This document shows, piece by piece, positions 14,766 through 23,778 of a stretch of DNA of 34,931 bases. The notes below the pieces were generated by a model, which worked only from the letters and a program-made list of their open reading frames with translations, did no database searches and had not been told where the DNA came from. The stretch lies in assembly GCA_028287035.1 (NCBI GenBank), contig JAQBQL010000265.1:1-34931 (forward strand). Direction: 5' to 3'. The stretch's first letter is position 1, and each line of letters starts with the position of its first letter. This DNA is from Labilithrix sp. (GTDB lineage Bacteria > Myxococcota > Polyangia > Polyangiales > Polyangiaceae). Both the position numbers and the translations under genes were made by a program.

Positions 14766-15416
14766 TCAGGGCTCGCAGGCAGCGCCGCACGCGCGCGCGA
14801 CGCACGCGTCGAGCGACTGCAGTGCGAGCGCGCCCCCGCCGCTCGTCTCGTAGCAGCGCTCGCGGCACTCGGCCTCGCCCGCGCACGACCCGTCGCAGAC
14901 CTCGAGCGCGGCGCACGCGGGGTCCTGGCTGCACGCGAGGGACTCGGCGCAGCAGCTCGTCGAGACGCAGGCCTCGCAGCCGGTCGTCGCGGCGCCGCCC
15001 CCGCACTGGCCCCCGGGCGGAGCCACGACGATGACCCCGCCGCCGCCCCCCGTGCAGTAGCGAGCGTTCGTGCGGCTGCACGAGGTCAGGCTGTCCTCGC
15101 ACCGGCCGGCGACGCACGACGCCGCGAGCCAGCTCTGCGAGCCGGTCCCGCAATCGCAGCAGGTCGACACGCAGTCGGCCGCAACCGAGCAGACCTCCCC
15201 CGCCGCGGCCCGCCCCGCGAGCAGCGGCGACGTGGCCGGGCAGAGCCCCTCCGGCGACTGGTCGGTCGCGTCGGCCCCGGTGTCCACGGCCGAGCCCGCG
15301 CCGGCCGGCCCCGCCTCCCCGTCGGTGCGGTTCCACGCCTCGCCGGGATGCAGCGTGCACCCGGCGACGAGCGCGACAGCGCACGCAGCGGCCGCGATGA
15401 AGCTGGGCGAGTGCAT
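14766..15416 (-). CDS. Cys-rich lipoprotein
   Basis: A 216-residue lipoprotein (lipobox LVAGC, Cys20). After a short Gly/Ala/Asp linker it has two Cys clusters: CSVAADCVSTCCDCGTGS near 75-92 and, after a Gly-rich spacer, CEACVSTSCCAESLACSQDP near 145-165. The second cluster is followed by CxxxCxxxxECRERC and a final ACGAACEP. The pattern with CVSTSCC, DPACAALxVCDGSC and ECRERC recurs in predicted secreted proteins of Sorangium-like bacteria. No catalytic motif is seen. It lies 129 bases upstream of the other Cys-rich gene on the same strand and may share its transcript. Confidence 0.77.
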   Translation of the reverse strand: MHSPSFIAAAACAVALVAGCTLHPGEAWNRTDGEAGPAGAGSAVDTGADATDQSPEGLCPATSPLLAGRAAAGEVCSVAADCVSTCCDCGTGSQSWLAASCVAGRCEDSLTSCSRTNARYCTGGGGGVIVVAPPGGQCGGGAATTGCEACVSTSCCAESLACSQDPACAALEVCDGSCAGEAECRERCYETSGGGALALQSLDACVARACGAACEP

Positions 15417-15547
15417 GAGGACCTGCCAGTGACTTAGCGGGCGAAGCGGCCCGTGTCGAGGGACGGCCCCGCGAGCGCGACCGCTTACGACCTTTCCGTG
15501 GGCCGCCCGGAGGACCCCTGGTAACGTCCCGCGCCCAGAGGGAAGGA

Positions 15548-16186
15548 ATGCTTCGCAACACCCTGCGCGCGATCTCCGTGACGGCCGCTCTCCTCGCTGG
15601 ATGCAAGGACGCGAGCACCGCCCGCGCTCCGCTGCCTCCCGTGGCAGCCACCGAGCTCCGGGCGCCCGAGGCGTTTGCCGCCATCCCGGACCGGGAGGAG
15701 CGATCGCGCGCGCTCTTCCTCGAGGCGAGCCGCGTTATCCTTCATCCGCGCTGCGCCAACTGCCACCCGAGCGGCGACACCCCGCTCCAGGGCATGGCGA
15801 TGGTCGCTCACGATCCGCCCGTGACCCGAGGACCCGAGGACCAGGGGGTGGTCGGCATGGAGTGCACCGGCTGCCACCAGGACCGGAACCTCGAGCAGGC
15901 GCGCAGCCCGGGCGCGCCCAAGTGGCACGTCGCGCCTCGCGCGATGGCGTGGGTCGGGAAGTCCCCGCACGACATCTGCGAGCAGATGAAGGACCGCAAG
16001 CGGAACGGCAACCGGTCCCTCGCGCAGCTCGTCGAGCACAACGCCCACGACGAGCTCGTCGGCTGGGGCTGGAGGCCGGGGCACGACCGCGAGCCCGCGC
16101 CCGGCACGCAGAAGCAGTTCGGCGCCATCGTCGCCGCGTGGGTCGAGACCGGGGCCGAGTGCCCCTCGCAGGGAGCCAGGCCATGA
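15548..16186 (+). CDS. Diheme lipoprotein cytochrome, isoquinoline 1-oxidoreductase subunit type
   Basis: A 212-residue lipoprotein (lipobox LLAGC, Cys19) with two heme sites, CANCH (69-73, in [14 protein letters not shown]) and CTGCH (106-110). The remainder ([43 protein letters not shown]) matches my memory of proteins annotated as an isoquinoline 1-oxidoreductase subunit. It is probably the periplasmic electron acceptor of the molybdenum enzyme encoded next, replacing a flavin subunit. A purine-rich AGAGGGAAGGA lies directly before the ATG. The stop overlaps the next start by ATGA. Confidence 0.85.
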   Translation: MLRNTLRAISVTAALLAGCKDASTARAPLPPVAATELRAPEAFAAIPDREERSRALFLEASRVILHPRCANCHPSGDTPLQGMAMVAHDPPVTRGPEDQGVVGMECTGCHQDRNLEQARSPGAPKWHVAPRAMAWVGKSPHDICEQMKDRKRNGNRSLAQLVEHNAHDELVGWGWRPGHDREPAPGTQKQFGAIVAAWVETGAECPSQGARP

Positions 16187-16641
16187 GCATCACCGTACGC
16201 ATCAATGGCAAGGAGCAGCGGCTGGACGTCGACCCGGAGATGCCGCTCCTCTGGGTGCTGCGCGACGTGCTCGGGTTCACCGGAACGAAGTACGGTTGCG
16301 GCGAGGCGCTCTGCGGCGCGTGCACGGTGCACCTCGACGGCCACGCCGTTCGCTCGTGCGTCACCCCGGTCCGCCGCGCCGCGAATGCCGAGGTGCTCAC
16401 GATCGAGGGGCTCTCGCCCGATGGAAGCCACCCGCTGCAGAAGGCCTGGGTCGACCTCGGCGTCCCGCAATGCGGCTTCTGTCAGGCCGGCCAGATCATG
16501 ACGGCGGCGGCTTTGCTCCGGAAGCATCCGCGGCCCACCGATCAGCAGATCGACCAGTCCATGGCCGGCAACCTGTGCCGGTGCGGGACGTACACGCGCA
16601 TCCGCGACGCCATCAAGAAGGCCTCGGGAGGCACGCCGTGA
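16183..16641 (+). CDS. iorA: Isoquinoline 1-oxidoreductase alpha-type [2Fe-2S] subunit
   Basis: A 152-residue small subunit of the xanthine dehydrogenase/aldehyde oxidase superfamily. The plant-type ferredoxin cluster uses Cys39, Cys44, Cys47 and Cys59 ([17 protein letters not shown]). The C-terminal four-helix cluster uses Cys97 and Cys100 ([11 protein letters not shown]) and Cys132 and Cys134 ([11 protein letters not shown]). It carries electrons from the Mo site to the cytochrome. It has no signal peptide of its own, so export would be by piggyback on the Tat-signal large subunit. Start and stop both overlap neighbours by four bases, giving tight stoichiometric coupling. The name means family resemblance; the substrate is not known. 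Confidence 0.92.
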   Translation: MSITVRINGKEQRLDVDPEMPLLWVLRDVLGFTGTKYGCGEALCGACTVHLDGHAVRSCVTPVRRAANAEVLTIEGLSPDGSHPLQKAWVDLGVPQCGFCQAGQIMTAAALLRKHPRPTDQQIDQSMAGNLCRCGTYTRIRDAIKKASGGTP

Positions 16642-18941
16642 CCGCGCCGATCGTGATGCCGCGCCGCGCGTTCCTGCGCGGCCTGAACCTCGCCATCGGT
16701 GGGCTCGCGCTGGGGGTGAGCATCCCGGCCGCCGCGCAGAAGCCCACGAACGAGCCGGGCCAGACGCCCGGGCCGAAGCCGGTGAGCGGGTCGCAGGCGA
16801 TCGAGGCGACCGCGCCCGGTCTCAATCCCAACCTGTTCGTGCACGTCGCGCCGGATGGACTGGTCACGATCGTATGCCATCGATCGGAGATGGGTCAGGG
16901 CATCCGTAGCTCGCTGCCCGTCCTCATCGCCGACGAGCTCGGCGCGCAGATGGCGCACGTGAAGATCGTGCAGGGCGACGCCAACCGCGGTTACGGCGAT
17001 CAGAACACCGACGGGTCGAACAGCATCCGCGGCATCTACGAGGACATGCGGCGGGTCGGCGCCACGGCGCGCGTGATGCTCGTCGCGGCCGCCGCGAAGC
17101 GCTGGAACGTGCACCCCGAGGAGTGCATTGCCAGGGACCACGTCGTCACGCACGTGCCGACGAAGCGAGCGCTCGGCTTCGGCGAGCTGGCCGTCGAGGC
17201 CGGCAAGCAGAAGGTGCCCGCGGCGAAGGACGTCCCGCTGCGGCCCCGCGCCGAGCTCACCAACGTCGGCAAGGCCCTGCCGCTGCTCGATGCGCCCGCG
17301 TACGTCACCGGTCAGGCGATCTTCGGCGCCGACGTGCGGCTCCCGGGAATGCTCACCGCGGTCATCGCGCGGCCGCCGGTCGTCGGCGGCAAGGTCGCGC
17401 GGTTCGACCCGGCACGCGCGCTCGCCGTGCCCGGCGTTCGCCACGTGATCGAGATGCCTCACCCCGAGGCTCCGTACAAGTTCCAGCCGTGGGGCGGCCT
17501 CGCGGTGGTCGCCGACGACACGTGGGCCGCGATGCGCGGCCGCGCGGCGCTCGACGTGACCTGGGACGGCGGCCCGAACGCCACGTACGACTCCGATCGC
17601 TACCGCGAGCAGCTCGCGCGTTCGGTGAGCGCGCCCGGCACCGTCGCGCGGAAGCTCGGCGATGCCGACGCTGCCCTGAAGACCGCCGCGCGCACCGTCG
17701 AGGCCGACTACCACGTCCCGCACCTGCCCCACGCGCCGATGGAGCCGCCGGTCGCGGTGGCGCGCGTGGAGGGCGACACGTGCGAGGTCTGGGCGGCCAC
17801 GCAGAACCCCCAGGCGGCGCAGGCCGAGGTCGCGCGCATCCTCGGCACGACTCCCGAGAAGGTCCGCGTGCACGTCACGTTCCTCGGCGGCGGCTTCGGT
17901 CGGAAGTCGAAGGCGGACTTCTGCTCGGAGGCCGCGCTGCTCTCGCGCAAGGTCGGCGCGCCGGTGCGCGTGCAGTTCACGCGGGACGACGACCTCCGCC
18001 ACGACTACGTCAACACGGTCAGCACGAACCGTCTCACCGCAGGTCTCGACGGCGAGGGCCGCGTGGTCGCCTGGCGCCATCGCACGGCATTCCCCTCCAT
18101 CTCGAGCCTGTTCGGCGGGCCGGCGAAGCCCGGTATCGACGATCTGCAGCAGGGGGTCCTCGACCTCGCGCTCGCGGTCCCGAACGTCACCGCGGAGATC
18201 TGCGACGCGACCGCTCACACCCGCATCGGCTGGCTTCGTTCGGTCTACAACATCTTCCAGGCCTTCTCGATCGGCTCCTTCGTCGACGAGATCGCCCATG
18301 CGAAGAACGCCGATGCGCGGGAGACGTGGCTCGAGCTGCTCGGTCCGCCGCGTCAGCTGTCCCTCGCCGACCTCGGCGTCAAACAGCTGAAGAACTACGG
18401 GCAGCCGCTCGACGTGCATCCGGTCGACGCGGGGCGCCTGCGCAGCGTCATCGAGCGCGTCACCGCGGCGTCGGGGTGGACCCGGCGCAAGCAGGATGGC
18501 CGCGCCCTCGGGCTCGCTGCCCACCGCAGCTTCGCCAGCTACACGGCCGTGGTCGCCTCCATGGTGAAGCGCGAGGACGGCAAGCTGGCGGTCGACGAGG
18601 TGTGGCTCGCCTGCGACGCCGGCCTGGTGGTGAACCTCGACCGCGTCCGCTCGCAGATGGAGGGCGCCGTCATCTTCGGTATGAGCCTCGCCCTCTTCGG
18701 CGGTATCACGATGAAGAACGGCGCCATCGAGCAGGAGAATTTCCGGGGCGGCGGCCGGATCGTTCGTATTGCGGAGGCGCCGCGCCGTATCCATGTCGAG
18801 GTCGTCGAGACCAACGCAGCGCCCGGCGGCGTGGGCGAGCCCGGGGTTCCGCCGGTCGCGCCCGCCATCGCGAATGCCGTGTTCGCGCTCACCGGGAGGC
18901 GCGTGCGCGAGCTGCCGCTCGGCAAGTCCGTCGAGGTGTGA
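16638..18941 (+). CDS. iorB: Isoquinoline 1-oxidoreductase beta-type molybdopterin subunit
   Basis: A 767-residue large subunit beginning at GTG 16638. The N-terminus [20 protein letters not shown] (residues 7-26) is a twin-arginine signal, so the folded enzyme should be periplasmic. Mo-enzyme motifs include [18 protein letters not shown] near the start of the catalytic region, [13 protein letters not shown], and [16 protein letters not shown] for cofactor binding. The catalytic-Glu motif [19 protein letters not shown] has Glu734. The length is normal for IorB-like proteins, and these enzymes hydroxylate N-heterocycles or oxidise aldehydes with water as oxygen source. The coupled diheme lipoprotein suggests electrons go to cytochromes. 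The actual substrate is unknown. Confidence 0.93.
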   Translation: MTAPIVMPRRAFLRGLNLAIGGLALGVSIPAAAQKPTNEPGQTPGPKPVSGSQAIEATAPGLNPNLFVHVAPDGLVTIVCHRSEMGQGIRSSLPVLIADELGAQMAHVKIVQGDANRGYGDQNTDGSNSIRGIYEDMRRVGATARVMLVAAAAKRWNVHPEECIARDHVVTHVPTKRALGFGELAVEAGKQKVPAAKDVPLRPRAELTNVGKALPLLDAPAYVTGQAIFGADVRLPGMLTAVIARPPVVGGKVARFDPARALAVPGVRHVIEMPHPEAPYKFQPWGGLAVVADDTWAAMRGRAALDVTWDGGPNATYDSDRYREQLARSVSAPGTVARKLGDADAALKTAARTVEADYHVPHLPHAPMEPPVAVARVEGDTCEVWAATQNPQAAQAEVARILGTTPEKVRVHVTFLGGGFGRKSKADFCSEAALLSRKVGAPVRVQFTRDDDLRHDYVNTVSTNRLTAGLDGEGRVVAWRHRTAFPSISSLFGGPAKPGIDDLQQGVLDLALAVPNVTAEICDATAHTRIGWLRSVYNIFQAFSIGSFVDEIAHAKNADARETWLELLGPPRQLSLADLGVKQLKNYGQPLDVHPVDAGRLRSVIERVTAASGWTRRKQDGRALGLAAHRSFASYTAVVASMVKREDGKLAVDEVWLACDAGLVVNLDRVRSQMEGAVIFGMSLALFGGITMKNGAIEQENFRGGGRIVRIAEAPRRIHVEVVETNAAPGGVGEPGVPPVAPAIANAVFALTGRRVRELPLGKSVEV

Positions 18942-20200
18942 CGCGCGCGGCGGCGCTGGACGAAGGCCCCGGCCGGATAGCCGCGTGGTGGCACGCGGCG
19001 GCGAGCCTGCTCGCGCGTCATCGCGACGTGCTCGACGCGCGGCCGGACGAGGGCGACATCCCTCCTGCGCTCGCGCGGCGCGGCTGGGCCGGCTACCTGC
19101 TCGCGCTCGACGACGCGGCGCTCGACCGGATCGAGGCGGCAGGCGTCGATGCGGCGTGGCCGGAGGGGGCGCCGGCGTCCCTCGTCGAGCTCGTGACGGG
19201 CGTGCGCGACGTGTGCAGCGTCGCCCCGTCGCCGTTCGCGGCGGGCGAGGAGCTACCGCGCCGACGGCGGCGCTTCGAGACGCCGCGAAAGCACGCCCAG
19301 ATCGACGCGTTCGCGCGCGCCGTTCTCCCGCTCGCCGCCGGTGCGAAGCGCGTCGTGGACGTAGGCTCGGGCCACGGACACCTCACGCGTGCGCTCGCGG
19401 AGCGACTCGGCGTACCGGTGCTCGGCCTCGAGCGGGACGAGGCCCTCGCCGGCACGGCGCGCGCGCTGGCCAGGCACGGCGCGGCCTCGTTCGCGGTGAC
19501 CGACGTGCTCGCGAGCGGCCTCACGTTCGGCCCCGGCGACTGCGTGGTGGGCCTGCATGCCTGCGGCGAGCTGGGCGATGCGATGGTGCTGAGCGCCGCG
19601 CGCGCCGGTGCAGCGCTGGCCCTCGTCGGGTGCTGTCTCCAGAAGCGCCGGTCGATCGCCCGTGAGCCGCTCTTCCCGGGAGGCGCGCTCGCCGAGGCCG
19701 ACCGTGGAGCGCTCGATCTGCCGCGATCGATCCTCGGCCTCAGCAACCTCACGGCGCGCGACGAGGCGGTGGAGACCTCGCGCGCGAACAACCTCGCGGC
19801 CCGCGAGCGGCGCCTCGCCCTGCACCGGCTCCTCGCGGAGAGCGGGGTCCCGCTGCCGCTCGGGGCGGAGATCGCCGGCCTCAACCGCCGCGCCGCGCAG
19901 GCCGAGCTCGACGTCCTCGTGACGCGCGCGTTCGCGGTCCGGCAGCTCGCTCCGCCGTCCGGCGTGGCCATCGCCTCCGCGGCGCGCTGGGCGGCCACGC
20001 ACCACGCGCGCATGAGGCGCCTCGCGCTTCCTCGGTCACTCCTCGGAAGGGCGCTCGAGGTGTTCGTGCTGCTCGATCGCGGCGCCTGTCTCGAGGCGCG
20101 CGACTACGAGGTCACCGTCTCCGTGCTCTTCCCCGGATCGGTGAGCGCGCGGAACCTCATGCTGTGCGCGCGGCCGCGGGCGGGGCGCACGGCAGCGTGA
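18938..20200 (+). CDS. SAM-dependent methyltransferase (METTL25/Methyltransf_32 type)
   Basis: This 420-residue product starts at GTG 18938 (GTGA overlap with the molybdopterin subunit). The SAM-binding motif I is VVDVGSGHGHLTRAL (139-153), followed by VLGLERDEAL as the acidic loop. VGLHACGELGDAMV and ALVGCCLQKR match the HACG and GCC signatures of the METTL25-like group. The N-terminal 110 residues are helical, with ETPRKHAQIDAFA leading into the fold. No target can be named. The coupling to the oxidoreductase genes suggests co-expression, but it may be a passenger. The last 44 bases overlap the convergent kinase gene. Confidence 0.85.
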   Translation: MTRAAALDEGPGRIAAWWHAAASLLARHRDVLDARPDEGDIPPALARRGWAGYLLALDDAALDRIEAAGVDAAWPEGAPASLVELVTGVRDVCSVAPSPFAAGEELPRRRRRFETPRKHAQIDAFARAVLPLAAGAKRVVDVGSGHGHLTRALAERLGVPVLGLERDEALAGTARALARHGAASFAVTDVLASGLTFGPGDCVVGLHACGELGDAMVLSAARAGAALALVGCCLQKRRSIAREPLFPGGALAEADRGALDLPRSILGLSNLTARDEAVETSRANNLAARERRLALHRLLAESGVPLPLGAEIAGLNRRAAQAELDVLVTRAFAVRQLAPPSGVAIASAARWAATHHARMRRLALPRSLLGRALEVFVLLDRGACLEARDYEVTVSVLFPGSVSARNLMLCARPRAGRTAA

Positions 20201-21350
20201 ACCGGAACGTCGCGCCGCTGCCCGGGCAGCTGTCGACGGTGATCCGCCCGCCATGCGCCTCGACGATCTTCTTGCAGATGTAGAGCCCGAGCCCGAGGCC
20301 GCGCGTGATGTCGGCGTCGAGCTGCCAGAAGCGGTCGAAGACGTGCGTGATCGCGGTGGGGCTGATGCCCGGCCCGTTGTCCTCCACCGTGACCTCGAGC
20401 TGCGATCCCTCGCGCGCCTCGGCCCGGACGTGGACCGCGCCGCCGCGAGGCGTGAACTTCATCGCATTGGCGAACAGGTTCGAGAGGACCTGGATGATGC
20501 GATCGTGGTCGAACGAGGCGCCCGTCACCCCGCGGCCGACCTCGACGGAGAGCGAGAGATCGCGCGCCGCGAACAGCGGCTCGTACGTGCGGCGGACCTC
20601 CTCGAGGAAGCTCCGGACGTCCTGCTCCTCCTCGGCGATGGTGAACGCGCCGCCCTGGATGCGCGTGACGTCGAGGAGATCGGCGAGGAGGCGCTCCATC
20701 CGCGCGGCGGCGCGCACGATGTCATGGGCGGCGTCCCGGGACGTCTCCTCGGCGCTGCTCTCGGCGATGAACTCGGCATTCAGCACGACGACGCTGAGCG
20801 GGCTTCGCAGCTCGTGGGCGACCACGCCGAGCAGGTCTCCGGGCTGGCCCTGCTCGCTTCGCACCGCGGCAAGCGCGCGCTTCACCTGTTCGAGGTGCGA
20901 TGCCGCGCGGTCGGCGGAGGTACGTTCCGTGAGGAGCGTGTCGTCGGTCGCACGGCGGTGGAGACCGTGCCGGACCACGTGGAGCCGCTGCTCGCGCCGC
21001 TCGCTGTCGGCGGCTTCGTCGGCGCGGTCACGCTCTTGCCCGAGCACGGTGTCGACGACCGCACGCTCGGTACGCGTCGTCTCGTCGGCGACCTGCCGCT
21101 CCAGCAGGACGGCGGTGCCCGTTTCCCCGGACGTCGAGCGCTCGTCCTGGATCATGCGGTCGGCCCGCGTCCGGAAGCGGAGGAGGCGCGCATCGGCGAG
21201 GCTGCGATCTCGCTCCAGCAGATCGTCCAGCGCTCGCTGCGCCCTCGTCACGGAGCGCAGGGTAGCCGCGTCCGTGCTCGCTCGTTCCACGCCGAGGCTC
21301 GCGTCCGTGTGCGCGCGCGCATCCGCGGTCATCTCCCGAGTGTCTGTCAT
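20157..21350 (-). CDS. Sensor histidine kinase with coiled-coil N-terminus
   Basis: A 397-residue soluble kinase. Residues 1-165 are a charged heptad-like coiled coil of degenerate units (RSLADARLLRFRTRADRMI, TERTSADRAASHLEQVKRAL), a form common in Polyangia kinases. HisKA follows with His179 in GVVAHELRSPLSVVV, then the N box VLSNLFANAMKFTPRGG, G1 box VEDNGPGI and G2 box RGLGLGLYICKKIVEAHGG. It has no PAS, GAF or membrane segment, so the signal is probably received through the coiled coil. ATG 21350 is chosen; ATG 21368 in frame is an alternative. The partner regulator is not evident. Confidence 0.88.
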   Translation of the reverse strand: MTDTREMTADARAHTDASLGVERASTDAATLRSVTRAQRALDDLLERDRSLADARLLRFRTRADRMIQDERSTSGETGTAVLLERQVADETTRTERAVVDTVLGQERDRADEAADSERREQRLHVVRHGLHRRATDDTLLTERTSADRAASHLEQVKRALAAVRSEQGQPGDLLGVVAHELRSPLSVVVLNAEFIAESSAEETSRDAAHDIVRAAARMERLLADLLDVTRIQGGAFTIAEEEQDVRSFLEEVRRTYEPLFAARDLSLSVEVGRGVTGASFDHDRIIQVLSNLFANAMKFTPRGGAVHVRAEAREGSQLEVTVEDNGPGISPTAITHVFDRFWQLDADITRGLGLGLYICKKIVEAHGGRITVDSCPGSGATFRFTLPCAPPAAARTA

Positions 21351-21412
21351 CGCGCAGCCCCCCACCATGACCCTATCACTCCAGCCCCACGCACATGGCG
21401 GAGCCTGGTCGA

Positions 21413-21631
21413 CTATTTCTGCACGTCGCCGAGGCAGGTACAGGTACCGGTCATACCCTCCTGCACGTAGTTGGATTTCTGGGTGTTGCAGCAGCTGCTG
21501 CAGGTCTTCGTGTTGCCCGTCGCCTTGCACAGGGCAGTGCGCTCGGCGTTGTCGGTCGGGGCGGAGCAGGCGACGAGCATGGCCGCGACGACGGCGATGG
21601 AAGCGGATGCGGCGAACCAGGTGCTCTTCAT
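21413..21631 (-). CDS. Small Cys-rich lipoprotein
   Basis: A 72-residue protein with signal peptide and lipobox MLVAC (Cys22). The mature 51 residues hold six further Cys, in LCKATGNTKTCSSCCNTQK and GTCTCLGD, probably forming disulphides. The function and family are not recognised. It sits 62 bases upstream of the kinase start on the same strand and may be co-transcribed with it. Confidence 0.65.
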   Translation of the reverse strand: MKSTWFAASASIAVVAAMLVACSAPTDNAERTALCKATGNTKTCSSCCNTQKSNYVQEGMTGTCTCLGDVQK

Positions 21632-21753
21632 CGATCGAGCGTACGACCCGGTGCCCGCCCTCGTCGTGATTCGTTCGAATACCGCGATCGAGCGGGATAA
21701 GAAGGACGTGCATACACGTCGTGAGCCGTGAGCGCCCGCCGCAACTCGCTCCC

Positions 21754-22464
21754 TCAGCGCGCGCGATCCTCGATGCCCGGCGTCGCCGCCATCCACCGGT
21801 TCTTGCCCACCGCGCGCACGACGATCGGCCCTCGCCAGTAGGTGCGTCCGCGCTCCTCGAACCCGATGGCGCGCACGCGCGTCGCGATCTCCTCGAAGCG
21901 GCGAGCCTCGCGCAGCGACGCCTGGAGATGCCATTGCGGCGGGGCGTTCGCGCTGCGCGAGCAGCTGATCTGCTCGATGGCGCTCGTTTCCGTGACGAGC
22001 TGCGTGAGCTCGGCGAGCGGCGACTCGCCAAGCGCGGTCAGGGCGGCGTCGAGCGCGGTTCCCTTCGCCGACGTGACATGGATGGACGTGCTTCCGCCGA
22101 GGAGCCGGTACACGATGACCGTGAACGTCCCGACGCGCGCGTGCCACTCGGTCCCGGCGGCGACGTCGTCGTTCTCGCTCGGCTTCTCGGTGAACTCGCC
22201 CATGAAGCAGACCTTGCGGACGGCGTTGCACACCTCGTCGTAGCGATCCTCGCGGAGCTCGGCGGCGAGGAGGCGCGTCGGTCCCGACGTCCCACGGTCG
22301 CGGATCAGGGTCTCGTGGAGGAGCACGCACTCGCGGAACGGCGCGAAGAGCGCCGCGAGTCGCTTCTCGGCGCCGAAGAGCGCCGGCGCGAGGGTGATCG
22401 AGGCGCCGTCGGGCGCGCTGTCCGCGGGGGCATCGGCGAGGCGCACGGGATCAGGATACGTCAC
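21754..22464 (-). CDS. Hypothetical protein, translationally coupled to a membrane protein
   Basis: A 236-residue protein starting at GTG 22464, which overlaps the stop of the membrane-protein gene by four bases (GTGA). It has no signal peptide or membrane segment. Features seen are RECVLLHETLIRDRGTSG near 55-72, VCNAVRKVCFMGEFTEKPSE near 85-105, and a C-terminal alpha/beta stretch ending YWRGPIVVRAVGKNRWMA. I do not recognise the family. Coupling suggests it works with the HEGLGH membrane protein. Confidence 0.7.
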   Translation of the reverse strand: MTYPDPVRLADAPADSAPDGASITLAPALFGAEKRLAALFAPFRECVLLHETLIRDRGTSGPTRLLAAELREDRYDEVCNAVRKVCFMGEFTEKPSENDDVAAGTEWHARVGTFTVIVYRLLGGSTSIHVTSAKGTALDAALTALGESPLAELTQLVTETSAIEQISCSRSANAPPQWHLQASLREARRFEEIATRVRAIGFEERGRTYWRGPIVVRAVGKNRWMAATPGIEDRAR

Positions 22465-23297
22465 GAGTGCCCCGCGAAGCGGATCGATGGGCCGAGCAGC
22501 GCGACCGCGACGAGCGCCGCCACGGCACCCGCGACGAGGAAGGCCCGCGAGCGCGGCAGCGGCGCGGCTGCCGCCGCGGGACCGTCCTTGACCAGATACG
22601 GGAGGAACCAGGCGAGCCAGGCGGTGCCCGCGAGGTGGGCGGCGAGCAGGCCGATGAGCGCCAAAGACCGGCGGGGATCGAGCAATGCCGCGACGAGGAA
22701 CACCACCGCGCCAGCCGCGTACGGGATGAGGCAGAGCCGGCGCGCCTCCGTGGCCTGTCCACCCGCCGGGAGCAGCGGGGCGAGCCAGCGTCGGCCGATG
22801 AACACCGCGGCGAGAGATATCGAGATGCCGATCGCGGTCAGTACGACCTGGAGCGCCGTCGTGGTCGCCGGGTCGTACCCTTCGAGGAACGCGCCCCAGT
22901 CGCCGAACCCGAAGAGCGGCGACACCATGAGATAGCCGCCGCCCTGGAGGAGGCTGATCACCATCAGCAGCCACATGAAGTAACGACCTGGAGGCGAAGC
23001 GCCCGCGCGCCCGCTGCGCAGAATGCCAAATAGCGCAGCGCCGACGACGAGATTGGCGACGGTCCCGGCAGCGCTCACGGCGCGGCCGGCGTTCGGGCCG
23101 ATCGCGCTCCGGTCGCACTCGAGCCACGCGGTGGAGATGCCCTCCAGCCGTCCGCCGACCGCAAGGCAGGCTCCGCCGTGACCGAGCCCCTCGTGGACGA
23201 CGTTCGAGACCACGTACGCGAGGACGCCGATCGCGGCGACGGTGAGAAGATCGGCGCGCTCGGCGCGGCCCTGGAGTGGATGGTGATCGTCGGTCAT
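22461..23297 (-). CDS. Polytopic membrane protein with HEGLGH motif
   Basis: A 278-residue protein with about six or seven hydrophobic helices. At the end of the first helix is VVHEGLGHGGACLAVGG (His35, Glu36, His40). It resembles the zinc motif of site-2 (M50) proteases but has one extra residue (HExxxH, or HExxGH), so metalloprotease activity is uncertain. After it comes a conserved-looking loop ECDRSAIGPNAGRAVSAAG. A signalling or protease-like role is possible. It forms an operon with the unknown 236-residue protein. Confidence 0.72.
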   Translation of the reverse strand: MTDDHHPLQGRAERADLLTVAAIGVLAYVVSNVVHEGLGHGGACLAVGGRLEGISTAWLECDRSAIGPNAGRAVSAAGTVANLVVGAALFGILRSGRAGASPPGRYFMWLLMVISLLQGGGYLMVSPLFGFGDWGAFLEGYDPATTTALQVVLTAIGISISLAAVFIGRRWLAPLLPAGGQATEARRLCLIPYAAGAVVFLVAALLDPRRSLALIGLLAAHLAGTAWLAWFLPYLVKDGPAAAAAPLPRSRAFLVAGAVAALVAVALLGPSIRFAGHS

Positions 23298-23310
23298 GGG
23301 TCCAGCGCGC

Positions 23311-23733
23311 TCAGTAACCGGTGACGCCGGTGAACACGTACTCCACCGGATTCCCCTTCGCGTCGTGCACCACCACCCAGGTGGCCTGGCCCGCCGGACG
23401 CATGGTCATCAGCTTCTTCCGCGCGCGCTGGATGTCCTCGCGCGTTGGCTTCCTCGCCCCGAACAGCTCGGCCGCCTCCTCGCGGAAGAGCGGAAAGGCG
23501 GTCGCGTGGTCGTCCATCTCACCGGTCGCCCCGAGCGTGTCGGCCCGCAGGATGTCGAGGATCGAGTACGTCCCGTCGTCGCCGCACGACCGCATGTACG
23601 CGGCGATGCTCTTCGGGCGGTCGGGGGACCCGGGGGGGAAGGCCCGGTCGAAGACGCGGTTCCGCAGCGAGCGTAGCGCGTCCTCGACGTCGTCCACGTA
23701 CGGCGTGAAATAGCTCCATCCGGCGGCGGTCAT
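23311..23733 (-). CDS. Conserved hypothetical protein (WSYFTPY type)
   Basis: A 140-residue soluble protein starting MTAAGWSYFTPYVDDVEDAL, with RPKSIAAYMRSCGDDGTYSI and SILDILRADT in the middle, LFREEAAELFGARKPTRED after that, and GNPVEYVFTGVTGY at the end. I recall similar short proteins in actinobacteria and myxobacteria starting GWxYFTPY and containing GTxSILD, but without a known function. The stop lies 13 bases before the start of the membrane-protein gene, on the same strand. Confidence 0.7.
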   Translation of the reverse strand: MTAAGWSYFTPYVDDVEDALRSLRNRVFDRAFPPGSPDRPKSIAAYMRSCGDDGTYSILDILRADTLGATGEMDDHATAFPLFREEAAELFGARKPTREDIQRARKKLMTMRPAGQATWVVVHDAKGNPVEYVFTGVTGY

Positions 23734-23778
23734 CCGGCTGAGGGTAGATCACCTGGCGCGTTCGCGTAGCATCCAGGG

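Noticed and set aside
16542..18794. A 750-codon open frame on the minus strand opposite the molybdopterin subunit
   Set aside because: Composition is Arg/Asp/Val-rich with no domain, and it lies entirely opposite a gene with clear Mo-enzyme motifs. It is a shadow of GC-rich codon use.
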